This document shows positions 16,716-27,862 of a stretch of DNA of 64,000 nt, in pieces. Numbering within the stretch: the stretch's first letter is position 1; each line of letters begins with the position of its first letter. Position numbers and translations under genes: made by a program. Under the pieces are notes generated by a model, which was given only the letters and a program-made list of their open reading frames with translations, ran no database searches and was not told where the DNA came from. Source of the DNA: Novosphingobium sp. 9U. GTDB lineage: Bacteria; Pseudomonadota; Alphaproteobacteria; Sphingomonadales; Sphingomonadaceae. Location of the stretch: positions 1,491,001 to 1,555,000 of the forward strand of contig NZ_LR732469.1 in assembly GCF_902506425.1 (NCBI RefSeq), written 5' to 3'.

Positions 16716-18259
16716 GCGCCGGCCACACGGCCGCGACCTCCGGCGGCGAGACGCTTCAGCGCGGTTCGGCCGCTGCAGCGCTAAGCGCGGGCAAGCCCTC
16801 GCTGGTGTGGAAGCGCCTGGTTGCCGACACCGAGACACCTGTGGGCGCCGCCCTCAAGCTGTTCGAACCCGAGCGCGGCGACTTCCTGCTGGAATCGGTC
16901 GAAGGCGGCGAGACGCGCGGGCGCTACAGCTTGCTAGGGCTCGATCCCGATCTGGTGTTCCGCGCCGACCGCGACGGCTGTTCGGTGAACCGCGCGTGGC
17001 AGGCCGATCGCGGGGCTTTCTCGCCCTTGTCCGGCGGCAGCCTAGTGGAACTGCGCGCATTGGTGGAAGCCTGTCGCATCGATGTGCCGGCCGAGCTGCC
17101 CAAGGCGCTGGCGTGTCTCGTCGGCTACTTCGGCTACGAGACGATCGGCCTTGTCGAAACGCTGCCCCGCGCCGCGCAGAGCGCGCTCGAGCTGCCCGAC
17201 ATGCTGTTCGTGCGCCCGTCGCTTATCCTGGTATTCGACCGCCTGAGCGACGAGCTGTTCTGCGTCGCCCCGATCTGGCCCGAGCGCGTTGGAGCTAGTC
17301 CGGAGACGGCGATCACCGCGGCGGAGGAGCGCATCGACGAAGCCCTGCGTCGCCTTGCGCGGCCGGTGCCCGCCACCGCGCCGCTGGCGAACGAGGTCGA
17401 GCCCGAACGTACCCCGGTGATGGCGCCCGAGGACTACAAGGCCATGGTCCTGCGCGCCAAGGAGTACATCTCTGCGGGGGATATCTTCCAGGTCGTGCTC
17501 GCTCAGCGTTTCACTTGCCCGTTCCCGCTGCCGCCGATTGCGCTCTATCGCGCGCTGCGCCGGGTGAACCCCTCGCCCTTCCTCTACTTCCTCGACTTGC
17601 CCGGCTTCGCGCTGATCGGCTCCAGTCCCGAGATCCTGGTGCGCGTGCGCGATGGCGAGGTCACCATCCGCCCGATCGCCGGCACCCGCCCGCGTGGCGC
17701 GACGCCGGCCGAGGACCGCGCCAACGAAGCCAGCCTGCTCGCCGATCCCAAGGAGCGCGCCGAGCACCTGATGCTTCTCGACCTGGGCCGCAACGACGTC
17801 GGCCGTGTGGCCGCGGCAGGCACGGTGGAAGTGACCGACAGCTACATGGTCGAGCACTACAGCCACGTCATGCACATCGTCTCGAACGTGACCGGGCGCC
17901 TCGACACTGCGAAACACGATGCGATCGATGCGGTATTCGCTGGCTTCCCCGCCGGCACCGTCTCGGGCGCGCCTAAAGTGCGCGCCTGCGAAGTCATCGC
18001 CGAACTCGAGCCCGAGACGCGCGGGGCGTATGCCGGCGGCGTCGGCTACTTCGCGCCCGACGGCTCGGTCGATTCGTGCATCGTCCTGCGCACCGGCGTG
18101 CTCAAGGACGGCGTGCTCCACGTCCAGGCCGGCGCGGGCATCGTCGCCGACAGCGATCCGGCCTCCGAGCAGCGCGAGTGCGAAGCGAAGTCTGGCGCGC
18201 TCTTCGCCGCCGCCCGCGAAGCCATCCGCGTCGCGGGGGAACCCGCGTTCGGGCAGTAG
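16712..18259 (+). CDS. trpE: Anthranilate synthase component I
   Basis: A 515-residue TrpE. The N-terminal regulatory region carries the LLES motif (FLLESVEGG) used in tryptophan feedback binding, and the chorismate-binding core has AGDIFQVVLAQRF, PSPFLYFLD, SSPEILV, TRPRGATPAED and the HLMLLDLGRND motif. It makes anthranilate from chorismate using ammonia supplied by TrpG. The GTG start at 16712 overlaps the ppiD stop (GTGA). No leader-peptide attenuator is possible at this junction because there is no gap. Confidence 0.97.
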   Translation: MSAGHTAATSGGETLQRGSAAAALSAGKPSLVWKRLVADTETPVGAALKLFEPERGDFLLESVEGGETRGRYSLLGLDPDLVFRADRDGCSVNRAWQADRGAFSPLSGGSLVELRALVEACRIDVPAELPKALACLVGYFGYETIGLVETLPRAAQSALELPDMLFVRPSLILVFDRLSDELFCVAPIWPERVGASPETAITAAEERIDEALRRLARPVPATAPLANEVEPERTPVMAPEDYKAMVLRAKEYISAGDIFQVVLAQRFTCPFPLPPIALYRALRRVNPSPFLYFLDLPGFALIGSSPEILVRVRDGEVTIRPIAGTRPRGATPAEDRANEASLLADPKERAEHLMLLDLGRNDVGRVAAAGTVEVTDSYMVEHYSHVMHIVSNVTGRLDTAKHDAIDAVFAGFPAGTVSGAPKVRACEVIAELEPETRGAYAGGVGYFAPDGSVDSCIVLRTGVLKDGVLHVQAGAGIVADSDPASEQRECEAKSGALFAAAREAIRVAGEPAFGQ

Positions 18260-18260
18260 G

Positions 18261-19091
18261 GTGCTGCAACGGATCAGGTCATCGTCGTCCCGAGCTCGAC
18301 CCGGGACGATGCTGATGCTCGCTCTCGCGCTTGCCGCCTGCAGCGACCCGCAGCCCAAAGCCGCTGCCAAGGCCCCGCCGCCGCCACCCTGCTCCAGCGC
18401 GACGTTCGAGGGCACTCCGCTCACGCACTGCATCGCAGACCCGGCGCTGCACACCATTCGCATCGTGCTCGGGCCCAAGGGCAAGCCATACCGCAGCCTG
18501 TCCGAACTCGCCGTCGCGCTTGGGCCCAAGTCGAGCCAGGTGGCCTTCGCCATGAACGGCGGCATGTTCGACGAAGCGGGCCTGCCGATCGGCTACTACG
18601 TCGAGAACGGGACACGCACCCACGCGCTCAATCGCAACGAGGGCTGGGGCAACTTCCACCTCCAGCCCAATGGCGTGTTCTTCGGCACCGGCACCCGCTG
18701 GGAAGTCCGCACCGCGGCCGACTTCGAGAGCCACGTCGGGCATCGTCCCCAGTTCGGCACCCAATCCGGCCCGATGCTGGTGATCGCCGGCAAGCTGCAC
18801 CCGCGCATCGACAACGATGGCCCCTCGCAGAAGCTGCGCAACGCTGTCGGCGTCGACAAGCAGGGCCGCGCGCACTTCGTCATCAGCGAGGCGCCGATCT
18901 CCTTCGGCAAGCTCGCCCGCTACTTCCGCGACGAGCTGCACACACCCAACGCCCTCTTCCTCGACGGTAGCGTCTCCTCGCTCTGGGATCCGCGCATGGG
19001 CCGCGTCGACGGCGGCCCGCCGCTAGGCCCCCTGATCGTCGTGGAGAAAAAGTTGATCGTCGGCGAGAAAAGGGCGAAGGCACACCCATGA
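18261..19091 (+). CDS. DUF2233 (phosphodiester glycosidase-like) lipoprotein inside the trp operon
   Basis: A protein of about 276 residues (260 if started at the ATG 18309). After a hydrophobic stretch with the lipobox LALAAC comes a Pro-rich linker and a DUF2233/NAGPA-like domain: [46 protein letters not shown] and [12 protein letters not shown] are its landmarks. Relatives include the enzyme that uncovers mannose-6-phosphate, but bacterial substrates are unknown. I prefer the GTG 18261 because it supplies the positive N-region a lipoprotein needs; however that segment coincides with a hairpin, so the start is open. Its stop overlaps the trpG start (ATGA), so it is co-translated with trp genes. 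Confidence 0.8.
   Translation: MLQRIRSSSSRARPGTMLMLALALAACSDPQPKAAAKAPPPPPCSSATFEGTPLTHCIADPALHTIRIVLGPKGKPYRSLSELAVALGPKSSQVAFAMNGGMFDEAGLPIGYYVENGTRTHALNRNEGWGNFHLQPNGVFFGTGTRWEVRTAADFESHVGHRPQFGTQSGPMLVIAGKLHPRIDNDGPSQKLRNAVGVDKQGRAHFVISEAPISFGKLARYFRDELHTPNALFLDGSVSSLWDPRMGRVDGGPPLGPLIVVEKKLIVGEKRAKAHP
18285..18309. repeat. Palindrome at the start of the DUF2233 gene
   Basis: TCGTCCCG (18285-18292) pairs with CGGGACGA (18302-18309) around a 9-nt loop. It looks like an extragenic palindrome that became the N-region of the reading frame, or an RNA hairpin between trpE and the lipoprotein gene. Confidence 0.55.
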
Positions 19092-19684
19092 TCCTGGTCA
19101 TCGACAACTACGACAGCTTCACCTGGAACCTGGTCCACTACATCATGGAACTGGGTGCGGAAGTGGAGGTCGTGCGCAACGATGCCCTGTCCGCCGGCCA
19201 GGCGATCACCAGCGGCGCACAGGGGTTCCTCATCTCGCCCGGGCCCTGCACGCCCAACGAGGCAGGTATCAGCCTCGACCTCGTCGGCGCTGCGGCTGAC
19301 GCTAAGCTGCCCCTCCTCGGCGTGTGCCTGGGCCACCAAGCGATCGGCCAGCACTTCGGCGGCAGCGTCGTGCGCGGCGGGCTGATGCATGGCAAGACCT
19401 CGCCGGTCACCCACGACGACAGCGGCGTCTTTGCCGGCATCCCGACGCCATTCACCGCCACCCGCTACCACTCGCTGATCGTCGAGGACATTCCGGGAAG
19501 CCTGCAGGTCAATGCCCGCTCAGACGATGGCCATGTCATGGGCTTTCGCCATGCCGAACTGCCGATCCACGGCGTGCAGTTCCATCCCGAAAGCATCGCC
19601 ACCGAGCACGGCCACGCCATGCTCGCAAACTTCCTGAAGCTCTGCGGCATCGACGCCAAGCTGCCCGAACGCCTCGACGCATGA
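19088..19684 (+). CDS. trpG: Anthranilate synthase component II (glutamine amidotransferase)
   Basis: A 198-residue class I glutaminase. The catalytic triad is visible: C80 (LLGVCLGHQ), H166 and E168 (GVQFHPES). The oxyanion motif [12 protein letters not shown] is intact. It releases ammonia from glutamine for TrpE. It is joined by ATGA overlaps to the lipoprotein gene upstream and to trpD downstream. In some bacteria the same subunit also serves p-aminobenzoate synthase; nothing here excludes that. Confidence 0.97.
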   Translation: MILVIDNYDSFTWNLVHYIMELGAEVEVVRNDALSAGQAITSGAQGFLISPGPCTPNEAGISLDLVGAAADAKLPLLGVCLGHQAIGQHFGGSVVRGGLMHGKTSPVTHDDSGVFAGIPTPFTATRYHSLIVEDIPGSLQVNARSDDGHVMGFRHAELPIHGVQFHPESIATEHGHAMLANFLKLCGIDAKLPERLDA

Positions 19685-20661
19685 GCGTCCTGACCACGCC
19701 CACCGTCGCCGAAACCGAAGAGCTGTTCGGGCGCATGCTCGACGGCGACATGCACGATGCCGAGATCACCGAAGTGCTGCTCGGCATGTCGGACCGCAAG
19801 GAAACTGCCGAGGACATCGCGGGTGCCGTGCTCGCCATGCGTGCGCGGATGATCCCGGTGGCGGCGCCCGCCAACGCGATCGACGTCTGCGGCACCGGCG
19901 GCGATGGCCAGCACAGCCTCAACGTATCAACGGCCGTCGCGATCGTCGTGGCGGCGTGCGGCGTGCCGGTTGCGAAGCACGGCAACCGCGCGGCCTCGTC
20001 CAAGGCTGGCGGCGCCGACACGCTGGAAGCACTCGGCCTCGACCTCGACCGCGCCAGCGAGCGAGCGGAGGAGACGCTGGCAGACATGGGCCTGGCGTTC
20101 CTGTTCGCGCAAAAGCACCATCCCGCGCTCGCCCGTATCGCTCCGATCCGCAAGGCCATTGGCAAGCGCACCATCTTCAACCTGACCGGTCCGCTCGCCA
20201 ACCCGGCCGGCGTAACCCGCCAACTCGTCGGCGTCGCCAACCCCGTCTACGTCCCGATCTATCGCGATGCGATGGCGATGGTCGGCACTGGCGCCGCCCT
20301 CGTCGTCGGCGGCGAAGAGGGCCTGGATGAGCTCTCGATCGATGGCGCCAGCGTCGTCGCCGCTCTCAATTGTGCCGACGTCGCAACCCGCATCACCCCG
20401 GCTGACGCCGGTCTCGCCAGCCACCCGCTGGAGGAACTGCGCGGCGGCGACGCTGCCTACAACGCAGCCGCCCTGCGCCGATTGCTCGATGGCGAGCCCG
20501 GCGCCTATCGCGACGCGGTGCTGTTCAACGCCGCCGCCGCGCTGATCCTGGCGGGCGAGGCAAGCGACTGGCGCGATGGTGTCGAGGAGGCCGCCGAGAT
20601 CATCGACAAAGGGCTCGCCAAGTCGCTGCTCGACTGCTGGATCCAGACCACCTCCAGCTAA
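19681..20661 (+). CDS. trpD: Anthranilate phosphoribosyltransferase
   Basis: A 326-residue TrpD, normal for the family. The PRPP-binding motifs [28 protein letters not shown] and the later GGEEGLDE are all present. It joins anthranilate to PRPP. Translation starts at the ATG inside the trpG stop (19681). trpC follows after a 25-nt gap. Confidence 0.97.
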   Translation: MSVLTTPTVAETEELFGRMLDGDMHDAEITEVLLGMSDRKETAEDIAGAVLAMRARMIPVAAPANAIDVCGTGGDGQHSLNVSTAVAIVVAACGVPVAKHGNRAASSKAGGADTLEALGLDLDRASERAEETLADMGLAFLFAQKHHPALARIAPIRKAIGKRTIFNLTGPLANPAGVTRQLVGVANPVYVPIYRDAMAMVGTGAALVVGGEEGLDELSIDGASVVAALNCADVATRITPADAGLASHPLEELRGGDAAYNAAALRRLLDGEPGAYRDAVLFNAAAALILAGEASDWRDGVEEAAEIIDKGLAKSLLDCWIQTTSS

Positions 20662-20686
20662 CCCCAGCATCTCAGCGGAAATATCG

Positions 20687-21475
20687 ATGTCCGACAAGCT
20701 TTCCGAAATCTGCGCCACCAAGCGCGAGGAAGTCACGCAGCGGCAAGGTTATGCGACGATCGCCGACCTCGACGCGCGCGCGACCGAGCAGACCGCACCG
20801 CGCGGCTTTCGCCGGGCACTTGAGGCCAAGGCCGGTTCAGGCTTCGCTCTGATTGCAGAGATCAAGAAAGCTTCGCCGTCCAAAGGCTTGATCCGCGACG
20901 ATTTTCGTCCTGCAGAGCACGCGCTCGCCTACCAGCACGGCGGTGCAGCCTGCCTTTCGGTCCTGACCGACGCTCCGTACTTCCAGGGCCATGAAGACTA
21001 CCTGATGGACGCGCGCGCAGCCTGCGATCTGCCGGTCTTGCGCAAGGACTTCATGATCGATCCCTGGCAGGTCGCCGAGGCTCGATCCATCGGGGCCGAC
21101 GCGATCCTGATCATCGTCGCGGCGCTCGACGACACGCAAATGGTGGAGATCGAAGCGGCAGCGATCGAGCGTGGCATGGACGTCCTCGTCGAAGTTCACA
21201 ATGAGAATGAGATGGACCGTGCTAACGGTTTGAAATCGCGCCTCATCGGCGTCAACAATCGCGATCTCAAGCGCTTCGCCACCGATGTCGCCACCACCGA
21301 GCGCCTCGCCCCACTCGCGCCCCAAGGCACGCTGCTGGTGAGCGAAAGCGGGATCAACAGCCACGCCGATCTCCAGCGCCTGGCCACCTGCGGCGCCCGC
21401 ACCTTCCTCGTGGGCGAGAGCCTCATGCGCCAGCCCGATATCGAGGCTGCCACCCGCACCCTGCTGTTCGGCTGA
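20687..21475 (+). CDS. trpC: Indole-3-glycerol phosphate synthase
   Basis: A 262-residue TIM-barrel enzyme closing the indole ring. Catalytic landmarks are [39 protein letters not shown] and [11 protein letters not shown]. It is a stand-alone TrpC, not fused to TrpF. The remaining pathway genes (trpF, trpB, trpA) are not in the window, as is usual when trpEGDC is split from trpFBA. A purine-rich GCGGAA precedes the start. Confidence 0.96.
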   Translation: MSDKLSEICATKREEVTQRQGYATIADLDARATEQTAPRGFRRALEAKAGSGFALIAEIKKASPSKGLIRDDFRPAEHALAYQHGGAACLSVLTDAPYFQGHEDYLMDARAACDLPVLRKDFMIDPWQVAEARSIGADAILIIVAALDDTQMVEIEAAAIERGMDVLVEVHNENEMDRANGLKSRLIGVNNRDLKRFATDVATTERLAPLAPQGTLLVSESGINSHADLQRLATCGARTFLVGESLMRQPDIEAATRTLLFG

Positions 21476-21618
21476 GCTGCGAACGCCCTGTCCTACAGCG
21501 ACACGCTCTGGCATGAGACCGGCATGACTCGCCTCGACGCCATCGCCTGCCCTGCCGAAGACCTGGAATCGGCGGAAATACTTTGCTTCTGGACACCGGC
21601 AATTGCGGCAACTGGCGC

Positions 21619-22098
21619 ATGAGCAAGTCGCTGACCCACATCGACGCCGAAGGCACTGCGCGCATGGTCGACGTCGGCGCCAAGGCTGAAACGCAGCGCC
21701 TCGCAGTCGCTTCGGGGCGCATCCGCATGAGCGCCGAGGCGCTTGCCGCCATCCGCGCTGGCGACGCGCCCAAGGGCGATGTGCTGGGCACTGCCCGGAT
21801 CGCCGGAATCATGGCCGCCAAGCGCACCGGGGATCTCATTCCCATGTGTCACCCTCTGGCGATCGACGCGGTCAATCTCGACTTCGCCTTCGAGGATGAC
21901 GCCGTGCGCGCGACCGCCACCGTTTCGCTGACGGGTAGGACGGGCGTCGAGATGGAGGCGATCACCGCCGTCACCATCGCGCTCGTCACCGTCTACGACA
22001 TGGCGAAGGCGCTCGACAAAGCGATGGTAATCGAAGGCGTGCGCCTGATCGAGAAGCGCGGCGGCAAGTCGGGCCACTGGCGCGCACCGTCAGCATGA
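21619..22098 (+). CDS. moaC: Cyclic pyranopterin monophosphate synthase
   Basis: A 159-residue MoaC for molybdenum cofactor synthesis, acting after Moa[19 protein letters not shown] is the family opening, and the active-site stretch PMCHPLAID plus the C-terminal YDMAKALDK are intact. I used the ATG at 21619; a TTG at 21583 is in frame but adds residues not seen in the family. 143 nt separate it from trpC. Its stop overlaps the moeA start by ATGA. Confidence 0.96.
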   Translation: MSKSLTHIDAEGTARMVDVGAKAETQRLAVASGRIRMSAEALAAIRAGDAPKGDVLGTARIAGIMAAKRTGDLIPMCHPLAIDAVNLDFAFEDDAVRATATVSLTGRTGVEMEAITAVTIALVTVYDMAKALDKAMVIEGVRLIEKRGGKSGHWRAPSA

Positions 22099-23315
22099 CT
22101 CGCGATCCACCGATCCCGCTGGAGGAGGCGCAGGCCCAACTTCTCGCGCTGGCGAGACCTATGCCGATCGAGCGTGTCGATGCCGACAGCGCGCTCGGCC
22201 GCTATCTCGCCGAACCGCTCCATGCCCGCCGAACGCAGCCGCCGGTCGCACTGTCCGCGATGGATGGCTATGCCGTGACCGAGGGCGATCTGGCCGGCCC
22301 GTGGCAGGTGATCGGCGAGAGTGCTGCGGGACATCCCTTTTCCGGCACTTTTGAGCCGGGCGAGGCGATCCGCATCTCTACCGGAGCGGTGCTGCCGACC
22401 GGCGCAGGTGCCGTCATCCTGCAGGAGGATCTCGCACGCGAAGGCGATCGCCTGACGCTTACCGGCGAGCCGCCCAGGCCTGCACACAAGCACATCCGGC
22501 CGTGCGGGATGGACTTCTCGGCCGGCGCCGAGGTTCTGCCGGTCGGCACCCGCATCGGCCCGGCGCAGCTCGCCCTGGCGATCAGCGCGGGCCACGCCTA
22601 TGTCCCCGTCCGGCGGCGTCCCCGCGTCCTGGTTATGGACAGCGGTGACGAGCTGGCGGCCGATCCCGAAGATTGCGGCGCGCACCAAATCCCGGCCAGC
22701 AATGGCGCGATGCTTGCTTCGATGGCGCGCTCGGTCGCCTGCGACGTGCGCCGTATCGGCCCGGTACGCGATACCATGGACGCGCTCGCCGCCGCCTTTG
22801 CGCAAGGCGACGATGCCGACGTGATCGTCACCAGCGGCGGCGCATCGGTCGGCGACCATGACCTCGTGCGCCCTGCGTTGGAAGCGTGGGGCGCGCAGAT
22901 CGGCTTCTGGCGCGTCGCGATCAAGCCCGGCAAACCGATCCTCGTGGCGACCCGGGAGGCCGGCGGCCGGCGCCAGATCATCCTGGGGTTGCCCGGCAAT
23001 CCGGTCTCCAGCCACGTCACTGCGTACTTGTTCATGCTTCCGCTGCTGCGCGCTCTGTTCGGGGCGGCAGCGCCCCTGCCCCGGTCCGTGACGATGCGCC
23101 TGGCCGCACCGCTGCCCGCCAACGGCGGACGCCGGGCGTTCCTGCGCGCGGTCTGGGCCGACGATCTCGTTACCCCGCAGCAACTGCAGGACAGCAGCGC
23201 GCTGGCGTCGCTCGCGGCCAGCAATGTCCTTATCGATCGACCCGCAAATGCCGAGCCGGCGGCGGCTGGGGACGCCGTCCGGGCGTACTGGCTCGAAAAT
23301 GGCGGGACGGCTTGA
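22095..23315 (+). CDS. moeA: Molybdopterin molybdotransferase
   Basis: A 406-residue MoeA that inserts molybdate into adenylated molybdopterin. Visible features: the domain II/III junction SAMDGYAV, the [11 protein letters not shown] stretch, the MoeA core [17 protein letters not shown] and GLPGNPVSS. It is co-translated with moaC. A further Moco gene, moaB, lies about 26 kb away in the same window. Confidence 0.96.
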   Translation: MTRDPPIPLEEAQAQLLALARPMPIERVDADSALGRYLAEPLHARRTQPPVALSAMDGYAVTEGDLAGPWQVIGESAAGHPFSGTFEPGEAIRISTGAVLPTGAGAVILQEDLAREGDRLTLTGEPPRPAHKHIRPCGMDFSAGAEVLPVGTRIGPAQLALAISAGHAYVPVRRRPRVLVMDSGDELAADPEDCGAHQIPASNGAMLASMARSVACDVRRIGPVRDTMDALAAAFAQGDDADVIVTSGGASVGDHDLVRPALEAWGAQIGFWRVAIKPGKPILVATREAGGRRQIILGLPGNPVSSHVTAYLFMLPLLRALFGAAAPLPRSVTMRLAAPLPANGGRRAFLRAVWADDLVTPQQLQDSSALASLAASNVLIDRPANAEPAAAGDAVRAYWLENGGTA

Positions 23316-23354
23316 CGACACCATTTTTGTTGCTTAATTGTTCGCCAATTGTTC
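23312..23354 (+). promoter_or_regulatory. lexA promoter with SOS box
   Basis: GTTC (23340-23343) and GTTC (23351-23354) are separated by 7 nt, the alphaproteobacterial LexA-binding consensus GTTC-N7-GTTC. It overlaps the end of a promoter with TTGACG at 23312-23317 and TAATTG at 23335-23340 (17-nt spacing). LexA bound here would repress its own gene. Confidence 0.88.
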
Positions 23355-23384
23355 ACGAGAAGAACGCCTGAGGAGGCGGCGGAC

Positions 23385-24086
23385 ATGTTGACACGTAAGC
23401 AGCACGAATTGCTCCGGTTCATCCAGGTCCGCCTTGAGGAGACGGGCATCTCTCCCAGCTTCGAGGAGATGAAGGAGGCGCTGGATCTCAAGTCCAAGTC
23501 GGGCGTACACCGCCTGATCTCCGCACTGGAGGAACGCGGCTTCATCCGGCGCCTGCCCAACCGGGCGCGGGCGCTCGAAGTGCTCAAGCAGCCAGAAAAT
23601 TTGGGTGCTCGCCCGCCGGCGCCACGTGCTGCTGCGAATACCACCGCCGCGAACAGCAACGATGCGGCGCGGCCGCGTGCGGCGGCTCCGCAGCCTGCGA
23701 ACGATGTGATAGAGATTCCACTCCACGGCCGCATCGCTGCCGGTGTTCCGATCGAAGCGCTTGAGGGGCAGACCACCCTACCCGTTCCTGCCGCCTTGCT
23801 GGGTGCCGGTGAGCACTACGCACTGGAGGTTTCGGGCGATTCTATGATCGAAGCGGGCATCCTGGACGGTGACTTTGCTTTGGTGAAGCGCACCAGCACT
23901 GCACGCGATGGCGAGATCGTGGTCGCGCTCGTGCATGGCGAGGAAGCGACGCTCAAGTACTTGCGGCGCGAGAACGGGATGGTGTGCCTCGATCCCGCGA
24001 ACGCCGCGTATGAGCCGCAGATCTACCGCACCGGTGACGTCGAGGTTCAGGGCAAGCTCGCCGGGCTGCTGCGCCGCTACAACTGA
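23385..24086 (+). CDS. lexA: SOS repressor LexA
   Basis: A 233-residue LexA. The winged-helix DNA-binding domain (about 1-65) has the recognition region [19 protein letters not shown] long Ala/Pro/Asn-rich linker (about 70-105) follows, longer than in enterobacteria. The self-cleavage site is A119-G120 and the peptidase dyad is S153 and K191, 38 residues apart as expected. AGGAGG at 23371-23376 fixes the ATG at 23385. The gene is preceded by its own SOS box and is convergent with comEC 20 nt later. Confidence 0.96.
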   Translation: MLTRKQHELLRFIQVRLEETGISPSFEEMKEALDLKSKSGVHRLISALEERGFIRRLPNRARALEVLKQPENLGARPPAPRAAANTTAANSNDAARPRAAAPQPANDVIEIPLHGRIAAGVPIEALEGQTTLPVPAALLGAGEHYALEVSGDSMIEAGILDGDFALVKRTSTARDGEIVVALVHGEEATLKYLRRENGMVCLDPANAAYEPQIYRTGDVEVQGKLAGLLRRYN

Positions 24087-24106
24087 GTGGTGCGCTGATC
24101 TCCGGG

Positions 24107-26362
24107 TCAGCCCGGCGGTTTGGCCGGCGATGCTGGTGTGGCAGTCGGGCGAGGTCGCTTAGGCCTGTCCTCGACCACGCGCCACCAGCCATGATCGCCT
24201 TCGCCCTCGGCTACGGTGCGGACATGCGGCGCGCTCAAGTCGATGGCGAGGCCGCCTGTGCGGGCCAGCAGATTGCGATCGGCCTTGAGCCAGCGAGGCT
24301 GGCAACTGCGCGGAAGCCAACGATCCGCGACGACCAGGTCGACCCGCTCGCAGACCGCCGCCAGGGATCGTTCGGGGAGCACACCGTGCCCGAGTGTTAG
24401 CAACAGCCGCCATTCGCGGCCGCCCCGGGCTACCACAATCACGCAAGCATCGGAATTGCACCGCGCGCCCGGCCATGACGAAATGAGGACAGGCGCGCCG
24501 CTCATCCCAGCGATCTCGGTCAGGTTGTCGCGTACGAAGTCGCTCCTGGTCTCGCGCAAAATGTACAGGGTGGTGCCGTCGCCGGACATCAGACCGACAT
24601 GCCGGCCATCCGAGGACACCAGCACATCGGCGGGGCGAGCGGCAAGCAGCAGGGCCACGCCGGCGCAAACAGGAAGCAGCCCAAGCCAGCGCACCTTGCT
24701 GCTCCACAATCCCAGCCAGAGTGCCCCGGCCACGAACAGCGCGAGCGCTTCACCGCCGAATGCCGGCATCACGGTCACCGACCCGGGCCTGCTCGCAACC
24801 CAGTGCGCGATGCCGGTCAGCAAGGCTACCGATTGGCTCGCGATCCACCATGCCGGTGCGCCCAGACCGACGACGTCGAGTACCAGCGCACCGAGCACCG
24901 CGGGCATGATCACCAGCGTCGTCAACGGGATGGCGACGATGTTGGCCAAAGCGCCGTAGAGTCCCGCGCGATGAAAATGGTACAAGCCGATCGGCATCAA
25001 CGCCAACTCAATGACGACACCGGTGAGCAGCAGAATCGCGAGATGACGAAGTGCCCGCAGCAGCAGGCTCTCCTCGCGGGGCGCGATGAACGCGCGGATC
25101 GGTGCCGCACCCGACAGGGCGACGATCGCCAGAACCGCGGCAAAGCTCATCTGAAAGCTGGGTCCGATCACCGCCTCGGGCCATAGGAGCAGCACGAGGA
25201 AGGCCGCTATCGCCAGCATCCGCAGCGACAGCGCCTCACGGCCGAGCGCCAATGCGGCGAGGACGAGCAAGGCGCCGATGCAGGATCGCACGGTGGGGAC
25301 TTGAGAGCCGCTGACGAGCGTGTAGCCAAGGCCAGCCAGGGCGCCGAACCCGGCAGCGATGACCGGCAAGCGCACGCGCAAGGTCAGCCATGGCCATAGT
25401 GCAAGCAGCCGCAGCGCAACGAAGTACACAGCGCCGATTACTGCGCTGACATGGAGCCCACTGATGGAGAGCAGATGCGCAAGGCCAGAGTCGCGCATCG
25501 CCTCTGTGTCCCCATCCGTGATCCCGCCCATGTCGCCAGTGACCAGCGCCGCGGCAATGCCCGCCTCGCTTGCATCGAGGCGAGCCCGCACATGCTCGTT
25601 CAGTGCGCTTTGCACTCCGCTCAGCCACACACCACCGCGTCCGCGCTCCAGCACGATCGGAGGTGATAGCGCAGACCCGGTCGCCGCCAGCCCGCTGAAC
25701 CAGGCCGTGCGCGCGAAGTTGTAGCCGCCTGGCAGCATCGGCGCCGCGGGTGGTACCAAGCGCGCCCGAACCTGGACCAAAGCACCGGCGCGCAAAGGCC
25801 GCCCACCCGAACCCTGGTTATCGGACAGGTTCAAGCGAACGCGGATTGCGCGCGCCGTCTCAGGCTCCCGTGCTGCGAGGATGATGCGTGTGCGCTGCTG
25901 CGCAGGCTGCGGCTCCACTGCCAGGATCCGCCCTGTCAGCGTCGATACCATGGGCCGGGCAATCGGCTGAGCGCCCACGAGATGCGAGCGCATCCACACC
26001 GAACCACACCCGGCGGCGAGTACCAAAGGCACGATGATCCCGGCCGACCTCAGGTAAGGATAGTTGCCGCTGGATCGGAGGATTGCAGCGCAAGTCGCCG
26101 AGACAGCGAGGCAAAGCGCGAGCAGCGCCAACCACTGCCCGGCATGCGGGAGAGCGAACCAGAGGACGATCCCGCTGCCGAATGCCACCGCGAGCCACGG
26201 CGCGCGGTCGAACTGCGCGCCGCCAAGAAATTGCTCGATGGACTGCAAGGGCCTCGACAACCGCGCCGCACTGTTCCATGGCCGATGTTGCAATGCAGCG
26301 TTCTCCGGAGCGCCTTGGGGCAGGATATCTTGACGCGCGGCTCCGCTGGCCATGGCGCGCAT
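24107..26362 (-). CDS. comEC: ComEC/Rec2 family DNA-uptake membrane protein
   Basis: A protein of about 751 residues. An N-terminal DUF4131 region with membrane helices and an OB-like part is followed by the Competence domain with the hallmark [14 protein letters not shown] and GAxPxxRSxIG-like segment [14 protein letters not shown], then more helices. The C-terminal 180 residues occupy the place of the metallo-beta-lactamase domain but lack an HxHxDH motif, so nuclease activity there is unlikely. It would form the inner-membrane channel for single-stranded DNA. Start uncertain: ATG 26362 or 26353. It diverges from gltX with only 20 nt between. Confidence 0.87.
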   Translation of the reverse strand: MRAMASGAARQDILPQGAPENAALQHRPWNSAARLSRPLQSIEQFLGGAQFDRAPWLAVAFGSGIVLWFALPHAGQWLALLALCLAVSATCAAILRSSGNYPYLRSAGIIVPLVLAAGCGSVWMRSHLVGAQPIARPMVSTLTGRILAVEPQPAQQRTRIILAAREPETARAIRVRLNLSDNQGSGGRPLRAGALVQVRARLVPPAAPMLPGGYNFARTAWFSGLAATGSALSPPIVLERGRGGVWLSGVQSALNEHVRARLDASEAGIAAALVTGDMGGITDGDTEAMRDSGLAHLLSISGLHVSAVIGAVYFVALRLLALWPWLTLRVRLPVIAAGFGALAGLGYTLVSGSQVPTVRSCIGALLVLAALALGREALSLRMLAIAAFLVLLLWPEAVIGPSFQMSFAAVLAIVALSGAAPIRAFIAPREESLLLRALRHLAILLLTGVVIELALMPIGLYHFHRAGLYGALANIVAIPLTTLVIMPAVLGALVLDVVGLGAPAWWIASQSVALLTGIAHWVASRPGSVTVMPAFGGEALALFVAGALWLGLWSSKVRWLGLLPVCAGVALLLAARPADVLVSSDGRHVGLMSGDGTTLYILRETRSDFVRDNLTEIAGMSGAPVLISSWPGARCNSDACVIVVARGGREWRLLLTLGHGVLPERSLAAVCERVDLVVADRWLPRSCQPRWLKADRNLLARTGGLAIDLSAPHVRTVAEGEGDHGWWRVVEDRPKRPRPTATPASPAKPPG

Positions 26363-26382
26363 TGGACAGGAAGGATCGAGTG

Positions 26383-27849
26383 ATGGCAAGCGGCAGCGTA
26401 ACGCAGGCCACGCCAGGCGGAAACGCCGGCGCCCGGCCGGTCGTCACGCGGTTTGCGCCCTCACCGACGGGTTACCTCCATATCGGCGGAGCTCGCACGG
26501 CGCTGTTCAACTGGCTCTATGCTCGTCATCATGGCGGCAAGTACCTCCTGCGCATTGAAGACACCGACCGCGCACGATCGACCGAGCCGGCGATCGGCGC
26601 CATCTTCGACGGCCTGAGCTGGCTCGGCCTCGACGGTGACGAGCCTGCGACCTTCCAGTTCGCCCGCTCCGCCCGCCATGCCGAAGTCGCGCACAAGCTG
26701 ATCGAGGCCGGCCAGGCCTATCGCTGCTACATGACGCAAGAGGAGCTCGCCGCTCACCGTGCCAAGGCGCAGGAGGAGCGGCGGCCGTTCCGATTGCTCA
26801 GCGCATGGCGTGATGCCGACGCTGCCGAATACCCGTCCGATGCCCCCTATGTCGTGCGCGTCAAGGCTCCTCGGGATGGCGAAACCGTCATCGACGATCT
26901 GGTCCAAGGCCGCGTTACCGTCCGCAACGAAGAGATCGACGACTTCGTCCTGCTGCGCTCTGACGGTACCCCCACGTACATGCTGGCGGTGGTGGTGGAT
27001 GATCACGACATGGGCGTGACCCACGTGATCCGGGGCGACGACCACCTCAACAACGCGTTCCGCCAATTGGCGATCATCGATGCGATGAGCGCCATCGAAG
27101 GCTGGGAGCGGCCGGTCTATGGGCATGTGCCGCTGATCCATGGATCGGACGGAGCAAAGCTTTCCAAGCGCCATGGAGCGCTGGGCGTCGACAGTTACCG
27201 TGACGACCTGGGCATCCTGCCCGAAGCCTTGTTTAACTACCTGCTGCGGCTTGGCTGGGGACATGGCGACGACGAGATCATCGCCCGCGAGCAGGCCGTC
27301 GAGTGGTTCGATATGGCCGACGTCGGCAAGTCGCCCTCCCGCTTCGATCTGGTCAAGCTCCAGAACCTCAATGGTCACTACATGCGCGAGGCGGATGATG
27401 CCCGCCTCGCCGCCATGGTCGCCGAACGCCTTGGTGGTACGCCGGACCTTGATCTGCTCACCCGCGCCATGCCGGTGCTCAAGGTGCGCGCGAAGGACAT
27501 CAACGAACTCGCTGACGGGGCTGCGTTCCTGTTTGCGACGCGACCGCTGGCGCTCAGCGAGAAAGCGGCCGCGCTGCTGACCGACGACGCGCAAGAGCGC
27601 CTCGCCGTCATGCACGATCGACTTGCCACTCAGGCGCAATGGTTGGCCGAGCCGCTCGAGGCGGCACTGAAAACCATGGCCGAGGAGCTGGGGCTAGGCC
27701 TCGGCAAGCTGGCACAGCCCCTGCGAGCTGCCCTGACGGGTCAGACGACCTCGCCAGGAATCTTCGACGTTTTGGTTCTGCTCGGCCGGGACGAGAGCCT
27801 TGCGCGGATTGCCGCGCAGGCTAGCGCTTCGGCAGGGTCGCATGTCTAG
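26383..27849 (+). CDS. gltX: Glutamyl-tRNA synthetase
   Basis: A 488-residue class I synthetase. The HIGH-type motif is [11 protein letters not shown] and the KMSKS-type motif is [15 protein letters not shown] opens the Rossmann fold. It charges tRNA-Glu (one such tRNA lies at the window start). AGGAAGGA at 26368-26375 sets the ATG at 26383. Alphaproteobacteria often carry two GluRS copies; only one is here. gltA follows after 13 nt. Confidence 0.95.
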   Translation: MASGSVTQATPGGNAGARPVVTRFAPSPTGYLHIGGARTALFNWLYARHHGGKYLLRIEDTDRARSTEPAIGAIFDGLSWLGLDGDEPATFQFARSARHAEVAHKLIEAGQAYRCYMTQEELAAHRAKAQEERRPFRLLSAWRDADAAEYPSDAPYVVRVKAPRDGETVIDDLVQGRVTVRNEEIDDFVLLRSDGTPTYMLAVVVDDHDMGVTHVIRGDDHLNNAFRQLAIIDAMSAIEGWERPVYGHVPLIHGSDGAKLSKRHGALGVDSYRDDLGILPEALFNYLLRLGWGHGDDEIIAREQAVEWFDMADVGKSPSRFDLVKLQNLNGHYMREADDARLAAMVAERLGGTPDLDLLTRAMPVLKVRAKDINELADGAAFLFATRPLALSEKAAALLTDDAQERLAVMHDRLATQAQWLAEPLEAALKTMAEELGLGLGKLAQPLRAALTGQTTSPGIFDVLVLLGRDESLARIAAQASASAGSHV

Positions 27850-27862
27850 GGAGTAAAGACAC

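Noticed and set aside
16690..16720. Trp attenuator before trpE
   Set aside because: trpE starts inside the ppiD stop codon, so there is no leader peptide or terminator space.
21476..21618. Moco riboswitch before moaC
   Set aside because: The 143-nt gap shows no structure I can match to the Moco motif.
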